Of a stretch of 64,000 nt of DNA, positions 7,397 through 16,647 are shown piece after piece (within the stretch, counting starts at the first letter, position 1; each line of letters opens with the position of its first letter). The stretch comes from Bradyrhizobium sp. CCGB12 (lineage in GTDB: Bacteria; Pseudomonadota; Alphaproteobacteria; Rhizobiales; Xanthobacteraceae). Both the position numbers and the translations under genes were made by a program. The stretch lies in assembly GCF_024199845.1 (NCBI RefSeq), contig NZ_JANADO010000001.1, positions 620,001 to 684,000 on the forward strand, given 5' to 3'. The notes under the pieces were generated by a model. That model saw only the letters and a program-made list of their open reading frames with translations. It did no database searches and was not told where the DNA came from.

Positions 7397-8925
7397 CGGA
7401 TCTGGCACCTGACCCGTTCAAGGTTGGCGATTTCATTCGTTCCATTCCGAACAAGCCGGCCCGCTTGGTGCTCCTTATTACGCTTGCGCTGATGCTACTG
7501 GCGGGAGTGGCATCTTATTTTGCCAATGCAGAGCGCGCGATCGAAGCTGTCAGCGTTACATTCATTTTTCTGTATCTTGCTCTGCTTGCGATCGCAGTCT
7601 CGATCGCTGTCGTCCCTGTTGGAGATCAGACGACTGAAGACCAGATCGTCAAAGCCAAAAATGCGCAACGGAATGCCCGCGGCAGCCTGCTACTCGTGCT
7701 TGGGCTTGGACTCATTGTGCTAGCCACACTCAATTTTATGATCTTGCCAATCTGGTCGGCTGCCATTTTTGAACTTCACTATCAACGTCTCAAATATGCA
7801 ACAGCCGACGTTGGGAGCTTTTTGGACGGTCTTGAGTCATCCGGCCCCTCGGCCGTGCAAGATCTACAGTTGGGCGAGCTAAAGACGACCGGCGACCGCA
7901 TTTCCGATGCGCGCTCCTTCCTGCATCTTTTCAATCAGGACAGCTTTACGGTTCCCAGCCAGGATATACGAGAATTCAAGGGCGATGCCGTTATCGCTGC
8001 GCGAGAAGTCGTCTTCGACAATACGAGCTCTCTCAGGATTGGAAGCAAGCATCTCTTCATCATGACGAACAGCTTGCAGTTGGCGGGGGACAAGGAGCAG
8101 CCTCAGATCTATGCATACGGCCCCGACGATGTGCCATCTGATGTCGGGTTGGACCCGAAGACCCCCGGGCTGAATGGTGCCGATGCTGGAAGCGTGACCA
8201 TTGTTGTTTTGGGAGACGTCAAGGGAGATGGGCTGCTCAGAGTCGATTTAAGGGGCCAGCGGGGAGGAAAAGGCGCACACGGGGAGCAACCTCCTGCACG
8301 ACCTCGAGCCGCCGACCGGCGGTCGCTTGCAGGCCGTCCGAAGTGGTCGTTTCGCCCTCCTCGAAGGGAGGAGTTGGATGAATTTAACAAGAAGGTCGCC
8401 GAACAACTTCGAGACCCGAAAATGGACGACGAAACAAAGCAATTGCTGAAGCAAAACCAAGTGGCATTTGCCTCCTGCACCGACCCGCAGACAAGCTGTA
8501 AGCTTATTTTATGTGACGAACCGAATTGGGGGACGAACGCACGGGGAGAGCCAGGGACGCAGGGAGAGGACGGCCGAGATGGCAGCCCTGGGGGTAAGGC
8601 TGGACAGCCCGGTAGTCTAAAGATTTATTTCCTCAAGAGCCAATCCACGCTGCAGAAAGCTTTGGCATCAAAAGTGCGATGGTGGCAAGGAGAGACCATC
8701 GATCATGCTCCTCCGCTCCAACGCAAGGGCGAAGGCGGTGATCCGAGTGCCCCCGGGTCGCCCGGCGCTGGCGGCTTAGGTTTGCCAAGCGATCCATTCG
8801 GCGTTTGCGGGGCGGGCGCCACTGGCACGACGGGGGAGCAAGGACGGCCAGGCAACAAGGGCAAGGACGGGCCAGATCCTTCTCCAGGAAAGCCCGCCTC
8901 ACTTCGGGGGGTGTCCCTTTTCTGA
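7393..8925 (+). CDS. Membrane-anchored collagen-like glycine-repeat protein B
   Basis: A 510-residue paralogue of the preceding protein with the same plan. Three membrane spans (about 24-45, 52-75 and 98-121) are followed by a strand-rich region to about 285, then glycine tracts (about 285-297, 384-407 and 446-500) around the strand segment GSLKIYFLKSQSTLQKAL. Shared blocks include GDGLLRVDLRGQRGGKGAHG against RGQLLVDLSGTSGAKGADG in protein A. It has an extra charged insert of about 80 residues (301-380) with cysteines 362, 369 and 374, and a further cysteine at 472. Start coupling by ATGA overlap suggests equimolar synthesis and a heteromeric partner. No enzymatic motif is visible and the function is unknown. 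Confidence 0.7.
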   Translation: MTDLAPDPFKVGDFIRSIPNKPARLVLLITLALMLLAGVASYFANAERAIEAVSVTFIFLYLALLAIAVSIAVVPVGDQTTEDQIVKAKNAQRNARGSLLLVLGLGLIVLATLNFMILPIWSAAIFELHYQRLKYATADVGSFLDGLESSGPSAVQDLQLGELKTTGDRISDARSFLHLFNQDSFTVPSQDIREFKGDAVIAAREVVFDNTSSLRIGSKHLFIMTNSLQLAGDKEQPQIYAYGPDDVPSDVGLDPKTPGLNGADAGSVTIVVLGDVKGDGLLRVDLRGQRGGKGAHGEQPPARPRAADRRSLAGRPKWSFRPPRREELDEFNKKVAEQLRDPKMDDETKQLLKQNQVAFASCTDPQTSCKLILCDEPNWGTNARGEPGTQGEDGRDGSPGGKAGQPGSLKIYFLKSQSTLQKALASKVRWWQGETIDHAPPLQRKGEGGDPSAPGSPGAGGLGLPSDPFGVCGAGATGTTGEQGRPGNKGKDGPDPSPGKPASLRGVSLF

Positions 8926-9045
8926 TCTGTTCGCTTGAGTGAATTTTTTAAGGGGACTCTACCAAGCGTAGCCGAACGCCGCCGCTCGTACTCCGCGAGT
9001 TCGACAACTCTTGCTGATAGGCATATTCCAGATGTCGTTGTCGTC

Positions 9046-11046
9046 ATGTCGACAACGAAAGTGCTTTGGGGCCAAATCACGCTTGTCCTTGCTATCGTGC
9101 TCATCACCACGTGGGCAGCGACGCAATGGGTTGCCTGGAGGCTGGGATTTCAGCCTCGGCTCGGATCGCCCTGGTTTGAGCTCGGCATGCCCATCTACCT
9201 CCCGCCCGCCTTCTTTTGGTGGTGGTACGCATACGATGCCTATGCCCCCAAAATCTTCGTCGAGGGCGCCTGCATCGCGGCGTCCGGCGGGGTGATCTCG
9301 ATCATCGTCGCCTTCGGAATGTCGATCTGGCGGGCGCAAGAGGCGAAGACCGCGGCAACCTATGGTTCGGCCCGGTGGGCACTGCAGAATGAAATCGGCA
9401 GCGCGCAACTCTTGGGAGCGGACGGTGTCGTGCTCTGTCGGCTTGATCGCAATTACCTTCGACACGACGGGCCCGAACATGTGCTCTGCTTCGCGCCAAC
9501 GCGATCGGGCAAGGGTATTGGCCTCGTAGTGCCGACGCTCCTGACATGGCCGGGTAGTTGCATCGTACACGACATCAAGGGCGAGAATTGGCATCTGACC
9601 TCTGGCTTTCGCGCACGCCATGGCCGGGTAGTCTTGTTTGATCCCACCAACCGCAACTCGGCGGCCTACAATCCCCTCCTGGAGGTACGTCGCGGAGAAT
9701 CGGAAGTTCGGGACGTCCAGAACATCGCGGACGTGTTGGTCGATCCGGAAGGTGCCCTGGAACGGCGTAACCATTGGGAGAAGACCAGCCATTCCCTGTT
9801 GGTCGGCGCGATCCTGCACGTTCTTTATGCCGAGCAGGACAAGACTTTGGCTGGAGTCGCAAAATTCCTGTCGGATCCCAGGCGCCCGATCGAAGCGACC
9901 ATGCGCGCGATGATGTTGACGGTTCATCTTGGCGATGCCGGCGTTCACCCGGTCATCGCCTCGGCGGCCCGGGAGCTCCTGAACAAGAGCGACAATGAAA
10001 GGTCCGGCGTCCTTTCAACTGCGATGTCGTTCCTTGGGCTTTACCGCGATCCGGTTGTGGCACAGGTGACACGCCGCAGCGACTGGCGGATCCGCGATTT
10101 CGTGGAGGCAGACCAGCCGACAACGCTTTACCTGGTGGTGCCGCCCTCCGACATCAGCCGGACCAAGCCGCTCGTACGGCTGATCCTCAACCAGATCGGC
10201 CGCCGCTTGACTGAAGATCTGAACGCCAAGGGACGCCGGCATCGTGTGCTGTTGATGCTGGACGAGTTTCCAGCCCTCGGCCGACTGGACTTCTTCGAGT
10301 CGGCGCTCGCGTTCATGGCTGGCTATGGTCTCAAGAGTTTTCTGATCGCCCAGTCCCTCAATCAGATCGAGAAGGCCTATGGTCCGAACAATTCGATCCT
10401 GGACAACTGCCACGTCCGCGTGTCGTTTGCCACCAATGATGAACGAACTGCCCGGCGCGTGTCGGAGGCGCTGGGAACCGCGACCGAACTGCGCGCCATG
10501 AAGAACTATGCAGGCCATAGGTTGAGCCCGTGGCTCGGTCACCTCATGGTGTCTCGGCAGGAGACGGCACGTCCGCTTCTGACGCCTGGCGAGGTGATGC
10601 AATTGCCGCCGGACGATGAGCTGGTTCTGGTTTCGGGGTGTCCGCCGATCCGTGCGAAGAAGGCGCGCTATTTCGAAGACCCGCGGTTTCGTGAGCGATT
10701 GCTTCCGCCGGCCACGTCTGATGGCGCGGGGAGCCGCGTTTTGCCTGCGGCGGATGACTGGAGCACGTTACGGCTGCCGGGCATCACGCGCAAAGCGCAG
10801 AAATCAAGGGTTCAAGAACAACAGAGCGAATCCATCGACGACCCCGCCAATGGTGGCATCAGGCGAGAGCCGGAACTTCCCGTACATGAAGATGTGGCAC
10901 CGGATCCGGTTCCCGTGAAGACCGAGTTCGAATTTACCGACGAAGATTCCGATGACGACATCCAGCGTGCTGGCGAACTACGCCGCTCGGTGACAAGTGT
11001 GGCCCGCCAGGCCGCGATGGATCCCGATGATGGCCTTGGTCTTTAG
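9046..11046 (+). CDS. traG: Conjugal transfer coupling protein TraG (VirD4 family)
   Basis: The start is placed at ATG 9046 (MSTTKVLWGQ), where family members begin, although the frame is open from 8935. The 666-residue ATPase links the relaxase-DNA complex to the type IV secretion channel. N-terminal membrane spans (about 8-30 and 45-85) precede the Walker A loop PTRSGKGIG near residue 152 and the Walker B strand VLLMLDEFPALG near 400. The end DPDDGLGL is usual for the family. All motifs are intact. In relatives it follows the relaxase directly, whereas here the collagen-like pair intervenes. Confidence 0.95.
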   Translation: MSTTKVLWGQITLVLAIVLITTWAATQWVAWRLGFQPRLGSPWFELGMPIYLPPAFFWWWYAYDAYAPKIFVEGACIAASGGVISIIVAFGMSIWRAQEAKTAATYGSARWALQNEIGSAQLLGADGVVLCRLDRNYLRHDGPEHVLCFAPTRSGKGIGLVVPTLLTWPGSCIVHDIKGENWHLTSGFRARHGRVVLFDPTNRNSAAYNPLLEVRRGESEVRDVQNIADVLVDPEGALERRNHWEKTSHSLLVGAILHVLYAEQDKTLAGVAKFLSDPRRPIEATMRAMMLTVHLGDAGVHPVIASAARELLNKSDNERSGVLSTAMSFLGLYRDPVVAQVTRRSDWRIRDFVEADQPTTLYLVVPPSDISRTKPLVRLILNQIGRRLTEDLNAKGRRHRVLLMLDEFPALGRLDFFESALAFMAGYGLKSFLIAQSLNQIEKAYGPNNSILDNCHVRVSFATNDERTARRVSEALGTATELRAMKNYAGHRLSPWLGHLMVSRQETARPLLTPGEVMQLPPDDELVLVSGCPPIRAKKARYFEDPRFRERLLPPATSDGAGSRVLPAADDWSTLRLPGITRKAQKSRVQEQQSESIDDPANGGIRREPELPVHEDVAPDPVPVKTEFEFTDEDSDDDIQRAGELRRSVTSVARQAAMDPDDGLGL

Positions 11047-11055
11047 GGTGAGGCG

Positions 11056-11493
11056 ATGCGAACCAAACATACATTTCGCCTGCCACCAGATCTCGCCAGC
11101 CAGTTAGCGGACTATGCCAACCGGAAGCGGGTGCCACAGGCCCTCATCGTCGAATCGGCACTGTCATCATTCCTCTCCCCGGATGGCTCCGAGCGCATGG
11201 AAGCGGCTCTCGGCCGGCGGTTGGACCGGCTGGCGCGCCAAGTGGAGCGTCTCGAGCGTCACGTGATAATTTCGAATGAAGCACTGGCGTTGTTCGTCCG
11301 TTTCTGGCTGACGGCGACGCCGCCCTTGCCGGATACCGCGCAAGCTGCTGCACAGGCCAAGGGCCGAGAACGCTATGAAGGGTTCATTGAGGCGTTGGGG
11401 CGCCGCCTCGCTCGAGGCCAGAGCCTCGCGCAGGAAATTACTTTGGATGTCGAGCCGCATGGCCGGACGGTCGACAAACCTGATCCTGCTTGA
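11056..11493 (+). CDS. CopG-family ribbon-helix-helix protein (first copy)
   Basis: A 145-residue protein. Residues 1-45 (KHTFRLPPDLASQLADYANRK) form a ribbon-helix-helix DNA-binding motif. A predicted coiled region (about 50-75, RRLDRLARQVERLERHV) and a second helical part follow, ending in RRLARGQSLAQE. A gene of this type lies between traG and trbB in most elements of this class and is thought to regulate transfer genes. It begins nine bases after traG and is surely in the same operon. Its end overlaps the open frame that leads into the second copy. Confidence 0.85.
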   Translation: MRTKHTFRLPPDLASQLADYANRKRVPQALIVESALSSFLSPDGSERMEAALGRRLDRLARQVERLERHVIISNEALALFVRFWLTATPPLPDTAQAAAQAKGRERYEGFIEALGRRLARGQSLAQEITLDVEPHGRTVDKPDPA

Positions 11494-11675
11494 GCGGCCC
11501 GCCGATTCCTGCTTTCGCTACGCCAAATTACGACGTCGACGATTGTGAGGTTGAGGAAATCTCGGGACTGCTCCTTCTGTCACCTGCCGCTGCTGAAGTC
11601 AGCTTATTCGATGATCGGATCTTCGGCCTCGCTGATTGCGAGCGTCGCTGCACCGATCAAGGGGGAGGGGAGATC

Positions 11676-12338
11676 ATGACAGCCGACAGCGAACGCAATG
11701 GCCAAGTCAACTTGAGCTTGGATCAAGCTGAGACGAACGCCTCGCCGATTCCAACTGAAATCCTTCGAACCAGAAAGGTCTGCGTTCAACTTTCCGAGGC
11801 GACTTTCGAGCGCTTGGAGGCTGCAACCAGTCAGGCGGGCACCGGCAAGAGCATCTTCATAGAGACCGCGCTTGAGCATTTCTTGAATCCGGCTCCGCCG
11901 GCGGAAAGCATGCTTCACGAAGCCCTGCATCAAATTGGCGATCAGATTGAACGCCTAGAGAGTGAAATTGCGATCATCACCGAGACGGTCGCATTGCACG
12001 TTCGTTATCACCTCACGGTGACGCCCCCGATGTCGCCATCGCGGCAGCGCGATGCCTGCGTGCTGGGTGACCTGCGGTTTAAGGCCCTGGCCGAGCAGGT
12101 TGATCGACGCGTGCGCTTAGGTCAGTCGCTGATGCGGGAGACGGTCGCCGGTCTCAGTCCGACCGAGCGCAACGCCTCTCCACCTCGGAGTGATAGAGAG
12201 GCAGTGCCCTGTCGTCCGGAAGATCAGGATGACGTCCTCGCCGACGTCGCCCCAAACGCGGAATCCGAGCAGGCTGCTGCCGTCCAGGAGGACGGCAGCA
12301 ACCATAACTTTCGAAGTTTGCCAGACGCGTTCTGCTGA
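11676..12338 (+). CDS. Second CopG-like ribbon-helix-helix protein
   Basis: Start placed at ATG 11676 behind a very strong purine-rich site (GGGGGAGGGG at 11661-11670), giving 220 residues. The frame is open from TTG 11490, but that part has no family resemblance. Residues about 30-75 (KVCVQLSEATFERLEAATSQ) form the DNA-binding arm. The following helices (QIGDQIERLESEIAIITETVALHVRYHLTVTPP) repeat the plan of the preceding gene (RLDRLARQVERLERHV, FWLTATPP), so the two are diverged tandem duplicates. The C-terminal tail of about 55 residues is low-complexity and acidic. The catabolic block begins immediately afterwards. Confidence 0.75.
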   Translation: MTADSERNGQVNLSLDQAETNASPIPTEILRTRKVCVQLSEATFERLEAATSQAGTGKSIFIETALEHFLNPAPPAESMLHEALHQIGDQIERLESEIAIITETVALHVRYHLTVTPPMSPSRQRDACVLGDLRFKALAEQVDRRVRLGQSLMRETVAGLSPTERNASPPRSDREAVPCRPEDQDDVLADVAPNAESEQAAAVQEDGSNHNFRSLPDAFC

Positions 12339-12447
12339 CTCGATTGAGGCGGCCGGAGAGAGCGCAGGCGAGATCCCGCTCAAGCCATCTGGCGCATCCG
12401 GTTATCCGAAGGGAAATGCCACGAGGCGCCTTCCAAAATGGCGGCTG

Positions 12448-13745
12448 ATGTTCGGCGTCTTTTTGCCGTTCGCGGCAGGCTACTATCTTTCCTATCTGTT
12501 CCGAACGATCAATTCGTTGATTTCTGAGTCTCTATCGGCTGACCTGGGTCTTGATGCCAGCAGTCTCGGGCTGCTGACATCAGTCTATTTCCTCATCTTC
12601 GGGGCCGCGCAGATTCCAATCGGAATCTTGTTGGATCGTTTTGGCCCGCGCCGGGGCAGAGCGCGTTGCTGCTCGCCGCGTCGCTGGGGGCCGCTCTGTT
12701 CGGTGCTTCGACCGGTTTCCTGTCACTCCTGCTCGCTCGCGCAATGATTGGTTTTGGCGTAGCAGCCGCATTGATGGCTGGCTTGAAAGCGATCGTTCTC
12801 TGGTTTCCAAGAGAACGGGTCGCGCTGATGAACGGATATATGATCATGCTGGGTGCCTTGGGAGCGGTGACAGCAACCCTACCTGCCGAATGGTTGCTGA
12901 GTTGGGTGGGCTGGAGGGGGCTATTCGAGAGTTTGGCGATCACAACGCTCGCGACCGCCCTTCTGATCTTTCTTGCAGTTCCAGAGGCCCGCATGACACA
13001 GCAGGCACGACCGGCAGGGCTCCGGCTGGAAGCGATCGTCATCAATCGACGCTTCTGGCGAATTGCGCCTCTTTCCGCAACCTGCGTTGGCTCGGCCTGG
13101 TCGTTGCAGGCATTGTGGGCCGCACCCTGGCTCATCGACGTGGAGGGGCTCAATCGTGAGGCCATGGTGGCGCAATTGTTCGTCATGGCGATCGGCATAT
13201 GCGTCGGCGCCTTGTTGCTGGGCACCATTGCGGACCGGTTGCGTAGCCAAGGCGTGGGCTCGGAAGCGCTGCTCGCGGTCGTGGCGTCAGTGTTCGTCTT
13301 GGCGGAGATTGCGCTAATCCTTCGTCTGCCGCTCCCCACTATGTTGCTTTGGTCAGTGGTTTCTGTTGTGGGCGCCGTCACGGTGCTCAGCTACGCGGCG
13401 ATCGCAGAATACTTTCCAACCGAGCTCGCGGCCCGTGCCAATGGCAGCCTGAACGTACTGCATTTCGGGTGGGCCTTCGCCGTTCAGTGCGGAACCGGGC
13501 TCATATTGCAGCAATGGCCCGTTCAGAACGGACATTATCCGCTGATGGCCTACCAAGTGGCCTTTGGGTTGAGCGTTGCTGCACAGGTAATGGCGCTGGC
13601 TTGGTTCGCCCGGCCCTGGATCAGTGCCCTGGGACTTGCCGGAGTCTTCCTTCACAGTCGCGAGCGAACCGGAGAGACTGTCGAAGCGATCATTCCACTC
13701 ATCGAGTATTCAATTGTCGAGGGACAACCCGATGCGGAGTGGTGA
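12448..13745 (+). pseudogene. MFS transporter with a one-base frameshift
   Basis: Two frames together encode a 12-span major facilitator protein. The first (to about 12650) starts MFGVFLPFAAGYYLSYLFRTIN and ends in the cytoplasmic loop motif LLDRFGPRRG. The second continues as QSALLLAASLGAALFGAS to EWW-like end at 13745. One base appears to be missing near 12650-12660, since an extra base there restores RFGPRRGQSALLLAAS. The start is uncertain: ATG 12448 lies only a few residues before the first span, and the true N-terminus may have been lost at the junction with the conjugation genes. The substrate is unknown. Either a decayed gene or a sequencing error would explain the data. Confidence 0.75.
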
Positions 13746-13983
13746 TGTCGAACGAAAGTGGGCAGAATAGCTTCGCAAGATGCGGCGCGACCGATTTGCC
13801 AACCGCACACTCGATCGAACCGATGTGGCGAGGTTGCCAGAGAAGCTCCCCCTCGACGCTCGTTCATGGAGGCACCAAAGGCCCCAGCGATCGGACTGAC
13901 GGCGGATCAGCATGAGTTGACAAGGGGTTGGCTGCCCCATACGGTTTCAATCACGGCGAGATTTCGAAGCAGAAGAACATCCT
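13746..13983. other. Intergenic region before the IclR gene
   Basis: About 240 bases. The overlapping frames here show no family resemblance or sensible composition. No clear promoter or repeat was recognised. Confidence 0.4.
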
Positions 13984-14844
13984 TTGTCAAGGACCGGCAC
14001 AAAGCACGCATCTTCGCGGCGGTCTTCCGCGAAGACCGAAGCGCGGGATTCAGATCGGCTGCGCAGCACAGTGCAATCGTTGGCCAAGGGCTTTCGCCTT
14101 CTCGAGGCTTTTGGCCCAGATCGCGAAGAACTGACATTGAGCGAGCTGGCGATCGCGGCGGCGCTCGATCCCGGAACGACCCACCGCATGCTGAACACGC
14201 TTGTTGATCTCGGTTACGTCGACCGGGTCCCGGACAGCCGACGTTTCCGCTTGACCTTGAAGGTTCTTGATCTCGGCTTTCGGGCCATCGCTCACCAGGA
14301 TTTACGTACGATTGTGCGACCGGTTCTGCGCACGCTTGTCAATGACACGAGCGAGGCAGCAAGTTTCGGTGTGCTCGATGGTGCAGAAGTGCTCTACATC
14401 GAGCGCGTTCGAGCGGGGCTGACGCGCATCAGTGTTGACATACAGCTCGGCACCACAGTCCCGGCTCACCAAAGTATTATTGGCCATAGTATTCTGGCGT
14501 TTCGTCCGGAATCAGAGTTGAAGAGTTTGGCGGCGCTGCCTCAGCGGCGAAATCCCTCGACGTATCAACCGATCGAATGGAGCGACATCGGTCCCTCCCT
14601 CGCGGAGATTCGAAAAAAGGGGTACGCGCTGCGCCCTTCTACGCTGAGCCAGGGGTTGCGCATTTTGGCGGTGCCTGTGCGTGATGCCGATGGGCTTGCG
14701 ATCGGCGCGATCAGTATCGCTTCGCCCGTGGGACGCATTTCGGAAGCTGAGTTTCGTTCGCTTGCACTTGAGCCCGCGCGAGCTGCCGCGCACAGCATCT
14801 CGCGTGCCATTGAAGCGTCGGGAAGTATCGGGCCAAGCCTCTAG
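13984..14844 (+). CDS. IclR-family transcriptional regulator
   Basis: A 286-residue regulator read from TTG 13984. The first 25 residues are basic and poorly conserved, so a later start is possible. Residues about 27-90 form the winged helix-turn-helix (SLAKGFRLLEAF, LTLSELAIAAALDPGTTHRMLNTLVDLGYV). The rest is the IclR ligand-binding domain (VLDGAEVLYIERVRAG, PAHQSIIGHSILAF, RILAVPVRDADGLAIGAISIASP), most like the PcaR/PobR group that senses aromatic acids. It probably controls the MFS symporter and enzyme genes downstream, where two matching palindromes overlap a promoter. Confidence 0.85.
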   Translation: MSRTGTKHASSRRSSAKTEARDSDRLRSTVQSLAKGFRLLEAFGPDREELTLSELAIAAALDPGTTHRMLNTLVDLGYVDRVPDSRRFRLTLKVLDLGFRAIAHQDLRTIVRPVLRTLVNDTSEAASFGVLDGAEVLYIERVRAGLTRISVDIQLGTTVPAHQSIIGHSILAFRPESELKSLAALPQRRNPSTYQPIEWSDIGPSLAEIRKKGYALRPSTLSQGLRILAVPVRDADGLAIGAISIASPVGRISEAEFRSLALEPARAAAHSISRAIEASGSIGPSL

Positions 14845-15127
14845 CACAAAGCCACCCGTAGCTCTTTGCAGAAGGCGTTTCGCATCGCGAGGCGCTGTAG
14901 GCGTGGCGTAGATCACGCTTGCGCGGTTGTGCTCGCGCTGATGTTGGATTTCACGCCGAATCTAGGGCCCGCTCGCCGTGTCCGAGAGGTATTTGCCACC
15001 GGCTTCGACAGGCGGCTGCGGCCTGAACCAATCGCGATCCAAATCGTAACCTGCCAAATTCCCGCGCATTTTCAGTGAATTGCCGCTCGCGTCCGAGGGA
15101 CCGCCGGCGGTTGCCTTCAGAACACGT
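14845..15127. other. Intergenic region between IclR gene and symporter promoter
   Basis: About 280 bases with no supported gene. It precedes a recognisable promoter and operator pair at 15128-15190. No repeat or RNA gene was identified. Confidence 0.4.
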
Positions 15128-15156
15128 TTGACAGGGGCGAAAAGGCCGCATAAGAC
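15128..15156 (+). promoter_or_regulatory. Promoter of the symporter/amidohydrolase operon
   Basis: TTGACA (15128-15133), 17 bases, then TAAGAC (15151-15156). The -35 box is perfect and the -10 box is partial. Two palindromes begin directly downstream, where a bound repressor would block the polymerase. Confidence 0.45.
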
Positions 15157-15158
15157 AC

Positions 15159-15190
15159 TTCGAATAACGAAAAAAACTTCGCAATCCGAA
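15159..15190. promoter_or_regulatory. Tandem TTCG-N5-CGAA operators, likely IclR-type
   Basis: TTCG-AATAA-CGAA at 15159-15171 and TTCG-CAATC-CGAA at 15178-15190 are two copies of the same palindrome, 19 bases apart. They sit between the -10 box and the symporter start. IclR-family proteins bind such short palindromes or repeats, and the IclR gene is adjacent, so it is the likely regulator. Repression rather than activation is inferred from position. Confidence 0.5.
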
Positions 15191-15244
15191 AAGTGACGAT
15201 TTTCGCAGCGTCCTTTGGAATTGAGACGGAAACGGGAGGTTAAA

Positions 15245-16615
15245 TTGCTGCAAGCCACGACACCTCTGCCGCCGCCCAGCGCCGAGCTGATCGCCGCACG
15301 CCTTGATCGGCTGCCGGTGACGCGGCGGCTGTCAATCATTCGCATTGTGATCGGGGCAGCGACGTTCTTCGACGCCTATACAGTCCTTGCCATCGCATTC
15401 GCGATGCCGGTGCTGGTGCGGGAATGGAGTCTATCGCCCGCGGAAGTCGGAGCGATTCTCTCACTCGGTTACGTCGGCCAATTGATCGGTGCCGTCTTCT
15501 TCGGCTGGCTTGCAGAACGCATCGGCCGGATAAAGGTGCTCTGGATCACGATCACGCTGTTTGTCGGCATGGACATCGCGTGTCTGTTTGCGACCGGCGC
15601 GGTCTCGATGATGCTTTGTCGTTTCGTTCAGGGCATCGGAACCGGGGGGGAGGTGCCCGTTGCGAGTGCCTATGTGAACGAGATGATCGGCAGCCGAAAG
15701 CGTGGCCGCTTCTTCCTGTTGTACGAGGTGATCTTCCCCGTCGGGCTCATGTTCGCGGGAGTCGTCGGGTATTTCCTGGTGCCGCTATATGGCTGGCGGG
15801 CCATGTTCCTGGTTGGCTTGGTGCCGTCCGTCCTGATGTTTCCGCTGCCCTTCCTCATGCCTGAGTCGCCGCGATGGCTTGCAGCGCGTGGGCGCCTTGC
15901 GGAGGCCGATGCCGTCGTCAGCGAATTCGAGCAATCCGCCGAGCGCAGCGGACACGTGCTTGCCGAGCCTTCTCCGCTGGCCTCGCTCACCGTCGCCCGT
16001 ACCGATTGGCACGAACTGTTTCGTGGCATCTATCGTGGCCGAACTTTCATGATCTGGACCCTGTGGTTCTGCGCGTACATGGTGCTGAACGGCATGATCA
16101 CGTGGATGCCGACTTTGTACCGCGAGGTCTTCAAGCTGCCCTTGGAAACCAGCCTCGCTTACGGCTTCACCACGTCGGCCTGCGGGGTTGTTGCATCGAT
16201 CGTTTGCGCCCTTCTTATCGATCGCGTTGGACGAAGGAATTGGTATGCGGCTGCATTCGCGTTGGCTGTGATACCGCTCGCATTGCTCGCCATCACGGGC
16301 GCCGACACCGTACTGCACGTTCTCGTGCTTGTGTCGACGGCTTACGCCATCGTTCAGACGATCGCCTTCTCGATGTACCTCTATTCGGCAGAGCTTTACC
16401 CAACACGGTTGCGTGCTCTCGGGACCGGCTGTGGAAGTGCTTGGCTTCGTCTCGGCTCGTCGACGGGGCCGCTGGTTGTCGGCTACGTGTCGACGGCAGC
16501 CGGCATAGGCAGTGTTTTCGCCGTGTTCGGATGCGTTTTGGCCCTCGGCGCCGTCGTGACATGGGCATTCGCAGTCGAGACTGCCGGGAAGTCGCTCGAG
16601 ACTCTGTCTCCTTAG
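15245..16615 (+). CDS. MFS transporter, aromatic acid/metabolite:H+ symporter type
   Basis: The start is placed at TTG 15245, which has GGGAGG five bases upstream, giving 456 residues. The frame extends back to TTG 15215. Twelve membrane spans are expected. The loop 2-3 motif GWLAERIGRIKV, the ESPRWLAARGR motif after span 6 and the DRVGRRNWYA loop between spans 8 and 9 place it in the sugar-porter-like group that includes aromatic-acid:H+ and dicarboxylate symporters. It imports the substrate for the enzymes that follow. The substrate itself cannot be read from the sequence. Confidence 0.85.
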   Translation: MLQATTPLPPPSAELIAARLDRLPVTRRLSIIRIVIGAATFFDAYTVLAIAFAMPVLVREWSLSPAEVGAILSLGYVGQLIGAVFFGWLAERIGRIKVLWITITLFVGMDIACLFATGAVSMMLCRFVQGIGTGGEVPVASAYVNEMIGSRKRGRFFLLYEVIFPVGLMFAGVVGYFLVPLYGWRAMFLVGLVPSVLMFPLPFLMPESPRWLAARGRLAEADAVVSEFEQSAERSGHVLAEPSPLASLTVARTDWHELFRGIYRGRTFMIWTLWFCAYMVLNGMITWMPTLYREVFKLPLETSLAYGFTTSACGVVASIVCALLIDRVGRRNWYAAAFALAVIPLALLAITGADTVLHVLVLVSTAYAIVQTIAFSMYLYSAELYPTRLRALGTGCGSAWLRLGSSTGPLVVGYVSTAAGIGSVFAVFGCVLALGAVVTWAFAVETAGKSLETLSP

Positions 16616-16647
16616 TTCAGTTTTCCTCGTCTTGCGGAGTAATACAC

